From NCBI GenBank assembly GCA_027859055.1, contig JAQIBO010000531.1:1-10320 (forward strand): DNA of 10,320 nt, in the 5' to 3' direction. The first letter of the stretch is position 1. The number at the start of each line of letters is the position of its first letter. This document shows positions 6,107 through 10,320 of the stretch, in pieces. The notes below the pieces were generated by a model, which worked only from the letters and a program-made list of their open reading frames with translations, had not been told where the DNA came from and searched no databases. The position numbers and the translations under genes are program-made. Source of the DNA: Spirochaeta sp. (GTDB taxonomy: Bacteria; Spirochaetota; Spirochaetia; DSM-27196; Alkalispirochaetaceae).

Positions 6107-7156
6107 CACGATCCGCCCGCCTCGTCGGCCTCGACGTTGGCGGGCAGTCCATTAAAAGTGGCGTGTTCTCCGTTCCGGACGGGGCCCCCCCGGCCGGGCG
6201 GAGTTGCCCCGCGCCGCGGCGACCGGACCGTCAGCCACATCGTCACCACCCCGGTTGACGCCAACGGTGATGAGAAGGCGATTCTCGGTGCCCTGTGCGC
6301 CGCGGTTGAAGAACCGATCCGGCACGCGGGTGAGCACGAGCCCGTTACCGGTATCGGCATCGGCTTTCCCGGTCCCTTCAACTACCGCCGCGGCATCTGC
6401 CTCGTTCGCGGGCTCGCCAAGTTTGAACGGATCTACGGTATGGATATTTCCGCGGCGCTCTGGGAGCGGCTGGAACAAACCGGCGTGGTGCCCGAGGCGG
6501 AGACCCTGCCGATCGCGTTTCGCAACGACGCGGAAGCGGCGATTATCGGCGAGGTCGACGGGCGGCCGGAGCTTGCCCGGGGCCGCATTATCGGGATCAC
6601 CCTGGGCACCGGCATCGGCTCACACCTTGTGGCTGGTGGGGAGGTAGTCCGGGATACAACCGAGTTCCGCCCCGACGGCTGGCTCTACGACAAACCGTTT
6701 CGCGGACGCCCGGCGGATGACCAGTTCTCCACCCGGGGCCTCACTGCCCGCTTTCAGGCGGCGGGGGTCACTGTTGATGGAGCGGGACTCGCCGGCGTGT
6801 TCCGGCGGTGGGAGAGCGGCGGGGACCCACGTGAAAACAGTGTGCGCGGTGAGAGCGGAGGTGGTGCGGCCGACTATGCCCCGGACGAATATGCCCCGGA
6901 CGAACTGGCAGCGATCACCCAGGTCTACCGCGCGTTTGGAACGGACCTGGGTACCTTTTTACAGGAATACGTGACTGCCGTTGAGGCCACGGGTATTCTT
7001 GTTCTCGGCGGGGTTGCCGGGGCGTTTCCCGCATTTGGTCCGGCCCTGTCCGGCGCGGTGACGGTGCCGGTGTACACCGGGAGACGTGGCGCCGCCGCGG
7101 CGATTCGGGGGGCGGCACTCCGGGTATACACAACCTTGTTGCACTCGGGACAGTGA
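6094..7156 (+). CDS. ROK-family sugar kinase-like protein, frameshifted at a C7 tract
   Basis: ROK proteins are ATP-dependent sugar kinases, or repressors derived from them. From the ATG at 6094 the frame gives LVGLDVGGQSIKSGVF (10-25), the phosphate-1 motif, then runs into GGGG-C7 (6181-6191); the rest of the protein is in the +1 frame. One fewer C restores a single 353-residue protein, usual for ROK. After the shift come IGIGFPGPFNYRRG, the NDAEAAIIGE segment carrying the catalytic Asp, the ATP-site ITLGTGIG and LVLGGVAGAF near the C-terminus. The ROK zinc motif (CxCGxxGCxE) and the E-x-GH motif are missing; in their place is GWLYDKPFRGRPADDQFSTR. A Gly/Asp/Glu-rich insert with a 15-bp tandem duplication lies near 6830-6904. 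No N-terminal helix-turn-helix, so a kinase is likelier than a repressor. No Shine-Dalgarno; the 13-nt overlap with metS suggests translational coupling. Confidence 0.82.
6875..6904 (+). repeat. 15-bp in-frame tandem duplication in the ROK gene
   Basis: TATGCCCCGGACGAA is repeated exactly at 6875-6889 and 6890-6904, encoding YAPDE twice. It lies within a low-complexity stretch that ROK enzymes do not need, so it probably forms a surface loop. Confidence 0.9.
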
Positions 7157-7273
7157 CCCACGACCCCGCGTCAGAACCGTGGTTGCATCAACCGTCCCGC
7201 GTATCGACCGCACCTCCCGGAGTAGACGTTGAAGATACGGCGCGTTTGCGCGGGCAGCACCGAGCGTCCGACG

Positions 7274-7302
7274 CCCCCAGATATTGTTCCCATATCTGGG
7301 GG
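7274..7302. other. Perfect 11-bp inverted repeat between ROK and lipoprotein genes
   Basis: CCCCCAGATAT (7274-7284) and ATATCTGGGGG (7292-7302) form a perfect 11-bp stem with a 7-nt loop, TGTTCCC. It lies in the 235-bp gap between two converging genes, 117 bp after the ROK stop. Neither strand has a T run after it, so it is not a standard intrinsic terminator. It could stabilise mRNA 3' ends or be a protein site. No gene is supported in 7157-7391. Confidence 0.7.
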
Positions 7303-7391
7303 AAGAACGCGGCTGATGACTACCCCTCCGACCCATCCACCCGTGGGTTTTGACGGTCAATGGCCGGCGCGCTGGTCCTGCTCTGGCGAGG

Positions 7392-7919
7392 CTACTGCTT
7401 TTTGGAATAGTCGCTGAAATCGGTACTGAACGACTGATTACCGTCCTGTTTGTACGTTAACGGTTGGGAGTAGTCCATGGCTCCATACACCGCATAGGGA
7501 TCATCGAGGTCGATACTTTCCAAATCCGCACCGCAGTAGACCGTTGGATACACATCGTACCGATCCCCGCCGGAACCTTCCCAGACGACATCCGTCGCCT
7601 TTTCCGTCTGGGGGTCCCAGACTCGCGCGGTGGCTGACGCCGTGTCGCCGGTTATCTGGTCGCCGCCTCCAGCGGCAAGAACCGTTCCCGTATTGGGGTC
7701 GGCCCCGCCGGCCATTACAAAGACGATAAAGAACTCGTTGTCGGTACTTGGAGCGCAACTCCCGTCATACCCCGAAACACTCACCGCCAGCGTTCCGTCG
7801 TCTTCCTCTTCCTCGCCAAACAGGTTGTCACAACCCGTTATCAGGAGAAGCGCGATACTGATCGCGATCCCGTACGGAAATATGTCCCGCAACAGACCCC
7901 GTCGTCCAGTCAGTTTCAT
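7392..7919 (-). CDS. Small acidic lipoprotein of unrecognised family (intact copy)
   Basis: I do not recognise this family. The 175 residues start with a basic n-region and a hydrophobic core ending in the lipobox LITG-C, so Cys30 would be lipidated and the mature part exported. After a very acidic linker (EEEEDD, 36-41) comes a strand-rich domain with VSVSG (46-50), GADP (72-75), VWEGSGGDRYDVYPTVYC (112-129) and a C-terminal YGAMDYSQPLTYKQDGN. Cys55 and Cys129 are the only other cysteines and both are kept in the paralogue at 9392-9940, which suggests a disulfide in the exported domain. The ATG at 7919 has GGAGG 5 nt upstream and fits the signal peptide; the frame opens further up to 8006, but that would put 29 polar residues before the signal. 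It is downstream of, and codirectional with, the membrane AraC gene. Confidence 0.85.
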   Translation of the reverse strand: MKLTGRRGLLRDIFPYGIAISIALLLITGCDNLFGEEEEDDGTLAVSVSGYDGSCAPSTDNEFFIVFVMAGGADPNTGTVLAAGGGDQITGDTASATARVWDPQTEKATDVVWEGSGGDRYDVYPTVYCGADLESIDLDDPYAVYGAMDYSQPLTYKQDGNQSFSTDFSDYSKKQ

Positions 7920-8020
7920 GGTGCCTCCGCGCCGGTGGCACGGTCCAGATTCCGCGTCCCGGCTGTTCGTTGAAATCGATATACCGAAATAGTGGCACGG
8001 GACCAAGTACGATGCGTCCC

Positions 8021-8050
8021 ATTATGAAATCTGGGACCTTTTTCTCACAA
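8021..8050 (-). promoter_or_regulatory. Putative promoter of the intact lipoprotein gene
   Basis: Minus-strand TTGTGA (8045-8050) and CATAAT (8021-8026, 5/6) are separated by 18 bp; the -35 covers the araC stop codon. The leader would be about 95 nt and contains alternating GTCCC and GGGAC blocks (7956-7960, 7999-8003, 8016-8020, with a fourth at 8033-8037 in the spacer). Confidence 0.4.
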
Positions 8051-9166
8051 GTTTGTTCGGTTGACGGCGTCGGCCTTGAACTGGGTGGGAGACATCCCCG
8101 TTTCCGCCTTGAAAACACGGTTAAAGGTACTCTTTGACGAAAACCCGGCATCAAAGGCGATATCGAGAATCGTGTGTTTTTTCAGGGCACCAGACTCGGC
8201 GCGGGCAACGAAATACTGAACGCGGTGGCGCTGTATCAGAACGGGAAAGTGCTCGCACAACACGCAGTTAATCGCCCGGGAGAGGTGATTTGGATGGGTG
8301 CGGAGCTGCCGGGCCATCGCCTCCAGGGTCAGGTCGGGATCGCGATAGATCTCTCCTTCAAGCAGCTTCGTGACCGCCACAGCCAGCTTCCGGTCGTCGT
8401 CCGAGACGGCCCTCTCTTCTTCTTCCTCAGGTGAATCACAGCCGCATTCCGCCGGCACCTCCGGTGCCGCAAGCATCAAGCAGGAGAATACGTAAATCAG
8501 AAGTGCCATCGCCCCGGCAAGCACGGTAAATGGCGTGACCGCCCCGTCGGCGATCCCGGCAGTAGCCTGAGGGACCAACGCCACGAAGGTAAACAGCGCA
8601 AGTGACAGCAGCGGAGTAGTTACCAGCGCCTTGAGCCACAGGCGCTGTGACGGTGTCGCCACGGCGGCAGGGCTTTTTTTGAACGCCCGGCGAATAGCAA
8701 GGCTCAGGTAGATGACGTTGACCACAACCTTCAGACCGTTGCGCACCGTCAAATGAAGGGGCGGGGAACCGCGAAAGATTGCGGTGATCATGGCGGCGTA
8801 TTCCCCCGTGGAAAGCACCAGCACCAGGCCAACGGTAAAGGCAACGTCCAGGAGGTAGGGCAGAACATGCCACACCATCCGGACCGGCGGGTGCACCACC
8901 CCGGAGTCATTGGCAAGGGTACGGGCGTACCACCACAACAGCGGGCTGAACAGAAAGGGCAACGGAGTAGTCAGCGGTAGAAGCCACGGGTTGCCCAGCA
9001 TGGTGGCAACGTTCCAGGTCGGAATCGTTCCCAGGCGGAGGGAATACGCCAACAGGAACAGGGCAAGAGGCAGGTTTTCTTTTCGTCGGTACCGCAGGGC
9101 GACAAGGAAAAGCAGAAGTATTCCCTGTATCGCACCTACCCCTGCCAGAATTTCCAGCGCCAGCAT
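8045..9166 (-). CDS. Membrane-embedded AraC-family transcriptional regulator
   Basis: The 373 residues combine about seven predicted membrane helices (near 5-24, 33-50, 58-80, 98-120, 140-160, 176-200 and 211-233) with a C-terminal AraC DNA-binding domain, so it probably senses something in or across the membrane and acts on DNA from the membrane. An acidic linker (245-252) follows a CGC motif (241-243). The first helix-turn-helix covers LTLEAMARQLRTHPNHLSR (279-297) and the second ILDIAFDAGFSSKSTFNRVF (333-352), followed by the conserved GMSPTQF (357-363). A CVLC pair (301-304) falls just after the first helix-turn-helix. No Shine-Dalgarno; a -10-like TACACT ends 7 nt before the ATG. It lies between two paralogous lipoprotein genes, one downstream and one divergent, which are its likeliest targets (inference). 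Confidence 0.92.
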   Translation of the reverse strand: MLALEILAGVGAIQGILLLFLVALRYRRKENLPLALFLLAYSLRLGTIPTWNVATMLGNPWLLPLTTPLPFLFSPLLWWYARTLANDSGVVHPPVRMVWHVLPYLLDVAFTVGLVLVLSTGEYAAMITAIFRGSPPLHLTVRNGLKVVVNVIYLSLAIRRAFKKSPAAVATPSQRLWLKALVTTPLLSLALFTFVALVPQATAGIADGAVTPFTVLAGAMALLIYVFSCLMLAAPEVPAECGCDSPEEEEERAVSDDDRKLAVAVTKLLEGEIYRDPDLTLEAMARQLRTHPNHLSRAINCVLCEHFPVLIQRHRVQYFVARAESGALKKHTILDIAFDAGFSSKSTFNRVFKAETGMSPTQFKADAVNRTNL

Positions 9167-9173
9167 GCCGACA

Positions 9174-9203
9174 AGTGTACACCGAGACCGGCGCGGCGTC
9201 TAA
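9174..9203 (-). promoter_or_regulatory. Putative araC-type gene promoter
   Basis: Minus-strand TACACT (9174-9179, 4/6) ends 7 nt before the ATG at 9166, so the start of transcription could be the A of the start codon. TTAGAC (9198-9203), 18 bp further up, is a poor -35. Confidence 0.3.
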
Positions 9204-9249
9204 GGGGGATTCAGAGACCCGGTTTACGACTGCGAAAACCTACTTCCAA

Positions 9250-9277
9250 TTGTGCCATTATGTTCGCGAACTTTAGT
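9250..9277 (+). promoter_or_regulatory. Palindrome in a possible promoter upstream of the second lipoprotein
   Basis: GTTCGCGAAC (9262-9271) is a perfect 10-bp palindrome. It fills the spacer between TTGTGC (9250-9255) and TTTAGT (9272-9277), a weak sigma70-like pair with 16-bp spacing, and would suit an operator. The whole divergent gap, 9167-9391 (225 bp), holds no gene; its right half is AT-rich (9241-9360 is about 39% G+C by direct count). Confidence 0.3.
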
Positions 9278-9391
9278 CGTAAAAAACACGTCCCATTTCT
9301 CATTTTGAGACGCTTTGTTTCGGTAGTGGAGTCATTATTTGCTAAGAGAGCTTTGGTTCTCTGCAATTCATCTTACTGGAGGATTGAGTCT

Positions 9392-9940
9392 ATGAAACGA
9401 GTTGAATGGAAGACCGCCATCGCCATCATCACAGGTCTCACGATGATATTTGTATTATCGGGTTGTGAGGATCTTCTGGGTAATGAAGACGACGACGAGA
9501 AGGACGGAAACCTGACAGTGTGATCAGCGACAGTGAGTGTGTCGGGAGCTTTGGCAGGTTTCGATTGTTCGGAGACACCTGTGCTCGCTGTCTACATCTA
9601 TGACGCTGGTGCAGATGTGTTAGGAGGTGCCGATCCGGTAGCCGGCGGAGGTGGAGAGGTTGATGGAGATTTGTCCGGGGGCGTCGCAGAGATATGGGAC
9701 GCTACGACGCAAGAGCCCACAGGCCAGGAATGGTCTGGAAAAGGTGGAAACAGTTACGATGTGTATCCGACGCTTTATTGTGTCGCTGATCCGTCGAGTT
9801 ATGACTATTTCAATAATAACCCGAGCAGAATCTATGGAGCCGGTGACTTCTCGGCGCCGATTACTTATGAGCAGGATGGAAACAAGACCATATCAACGAC
9901 ATACAGTGATACGAACTATCCTGAAAATAGTCTTCCATGA
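9392..9940 (+). pseudogene. Second copy of the small acidic lipoprotein, interrupted by an in-frame TGA
   Basis: This is a paralogue of the lipoprotein at 7392-7919. The ATG at 9392 has GGAGG (9378-9382) 9 nt upstream and opens a signal peptide ending in the lipobox LSG-C (Cys25), then an acidic linker (NEDDDEKDGN). Codon 44 is TGA (9521-9523), after which the same frame runs on to 9940 with VSVSG, GADP, WSGKGGNSYDVYPTLYC and YGAGDFSAPITYEQDGN, all aligning with the intact copy, including both cysteines of the exported domain. The stop lies within a 15-bp insertion absent from the paralogue. A GTG at 9533 could restart translation but would give a protein with no signal peptide. G+C is lower than in the neighbouring genes. 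Pseudogene is the simplest reading; stop readthrough or a sequence error cannot be excluded. Confidence 0.8.
9514..9535 (+). repeat. 15-bp insertion bounded by 7-bp direct repeats, carrying the TGA
   Basis: GACAGTG occurs at 9514-9520 and again at 9529-9535, with TGATCAGC between. Deleting one copy plus the 8-bp middle gives a frame reading DGNLTVSVSG, which matches DGTLAVSVSG of the intact paralogue without a gap. Confidence 0.8.
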
Positions 9941-10034
9941 CGACGCAATAAAGGGGCCTGTTACCCGGGACAGCAAATGTTGCCAACGTTCTGGTCTCAC
10001 GCGGTCTCGACCAATAGCAAGCCGTTTGCAAAAA

Positions 10035-10070
10035 CCCGGGCGGGTATAACCGCCCGGGCTCTTCTATTTT
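10035..10070. terminator. Intrinsic terminator, probably bidirectional
   Basis: CCCGGGCGG (10035-10043) and CCGCCCGGG (10050-10058) form a perfect 9-bp stem with loop GTATAA. On the minus strand five T follow at once, ideal for ending transcripts of the dehydrogenase gene to the right. On the plus strand CTCTTCTATTTT follows, weaker but usable for the lipoprotein transcript. The stretch 9941-10185 holds this hairpin and otherwise nothing I can support. Confidence 0.85.
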
Positions 10071-10185
10071 ATGGGTTAAAGGCCAACGCCTTCGCCCATG
10101 TCCTCTCAGGCACTTACCCCTTCTTCGCCCTCATGGCGATGGAGATGCAGACGGCGTCCCGACTACTCCGGTCCCGGATGCACCC

Positions 10186-10320
10186 CTACTCCCCCAGCGC
10201 CGCCACCAGTAAATCCCCCACGCTGGAGGTGGTGCCACGGCCGCCCATGTCGCCGGTCAGGAGCGACCGGTCGCCGGTTACGGCCTGTTCTATCGCCTGT
10301 AGAACGGCGGCACCGGCAGC
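10186..10320 (-). CDS. Isocitrate/isopropylmalate dehydrogenase family protein, C-terminal 44 residues
   Basis: Only the C-terminus is present; the gene enters from the right edge and stops with TAG at 10186-10188. The tail carries AVLQAIEQAV, then TGDMGGRGTTSSVGDLLVAA, the 'T.D.GG...T..V.D....AL' ending shared by NAD(P)-dependent decarboxylating dehydrogenases acting on 2-hydroxy acids (isocitrate, 3-isopropylmalate, homoisocitrate, tartrate). These act in the TCA cycle or in leucine or lysine synthesis. The substrate cannot be told from this part, so no symbol is given. The hairpin at 10035-10058, about 130 bp downstream with a clean T run on this strand, is its likely terminator. Confidence 0.8.
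   Translation of the reverse strand, partial: AAGAAVLQAIEQAVTGDRSLLTGDMGGRGTTSSVGDLLVAALGE

Noticed and set aside
4318..6381. Long minus-strand open frames opposite the NSS, metS and ROK genes
   Set aside because: They lack any recognisable domain, are antisense to conserved family signatures and have an Asp/Arg/Gly-rich composition typical of antisense frames.
7153..7353. 66-codon frame starting at a GTG overlapping the ROK stop
   Set aside because: No family resemblance, low-quality composition, and it runs across the perfect hairpin at 7274-7302.
7920..8006. Upstream start for the intact lipoprotein at 8006
   Set aside because: It would put 29 polar residues before the signal peptide, while ATG 7919 has GGAGG at good spacing.
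9521..9523. TGA read as selenocysteine or as Trp under a different code
   Set aside because: The intact paralogue has no residue at this place; the codon is in a 15-bp insertion. panE, araC and ROK all end in TGA, so TGA works as a stop here.
10072..10185. Possible riboswitch, because CTCTCAGGCA resembles part of the glycine riboswitch
   Set aside because: The other conserved glycine-riboswitch blocks are not in the right order on that strand, and the stretch lies downstream of a minus-strand gene end, not upstream of a gene start.

Overview
The window is a GC-rich bacterial chromosomal segment carrying mostly housekeeping genes, with a small accessory-looking locus on the right. The organism cannot be fixed from sequence alone. 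Small acidic lipoproteins with short lipoboxes (ITG-C and LSG-C), a membrane-embedded AraC regulator and an NSS/MetS transporter pair would fit a GC-rich free-living spirochaete, but this is a weak inference. No tRNA, rRNA, CRISPR array or recognisable insertion sequence was seen.

Left part (1-4370). The minus strand holds the N-terminal 150 residues of adenylosuccinate lyase (purB, running off the left edge). Upstream of it lies a ketopantoate-reductase family gene (panE-like). Divergent from panE is a COG0523/CobW-type P-loop GTPase that has lost all three cysteines of its CxCC metal motif. It converges on mltG, an endolytic murein transglycosylase. Divergent from mltG is a 168-residue two-helix membrane protein of unknown function.

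Middle part (4371-7156). A well-formed promoter (perfect TTGACA, preceded by a 13-bp tandem repeat) drives an apparent operon. It comprises an NSS-family sodium:amino-acid symporter, a 32-residue MetS-type small subunit with a perfect Shine-Dalgarno, and a ROK-family sugar kinase/regulator-like protein overlapping metS by 13 nt. Both large genes carry a single-base frameshift near the 5' end: one base missing in a T run in the transporter, one extra C in a C7 tract in the ROK gene. These are either sequencing errors, real lesions or, for the C7 tract, a possible phase-variable site.

Right part (7157-9940). Two paralogous small lipoproteins of unrecognised family lie on either side of an AraC regulator with about seven membrane helices, which suggests a local envelope sensing/response module. 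The right-hand copy sits in DNA of visibly lower GC. It is broken by a 15-bp in-frame insertion bearing a TGA and bounded by 7-bp direct repeats; removing the insertion restores perfect alignment with the intact paralogue.

Right edge (9941-10320). A strong GC-rich hairpin terminator is followed by the C-terminal 44 residues of an isocitrate/isopropylmalate dehydrogenase family enzyme on the minus strand.

Across the window, genes split into two translation-start types. One has a clear Shine-Dalgarno (panE, NSS, metS, both lipoproteins). The other has none but carries a -10-like hexamer 5-9 nt before the start codon (purB, GTPase, mltG, the 168-aa gene, araC), which is the pattern expected of leaderless transcripts.
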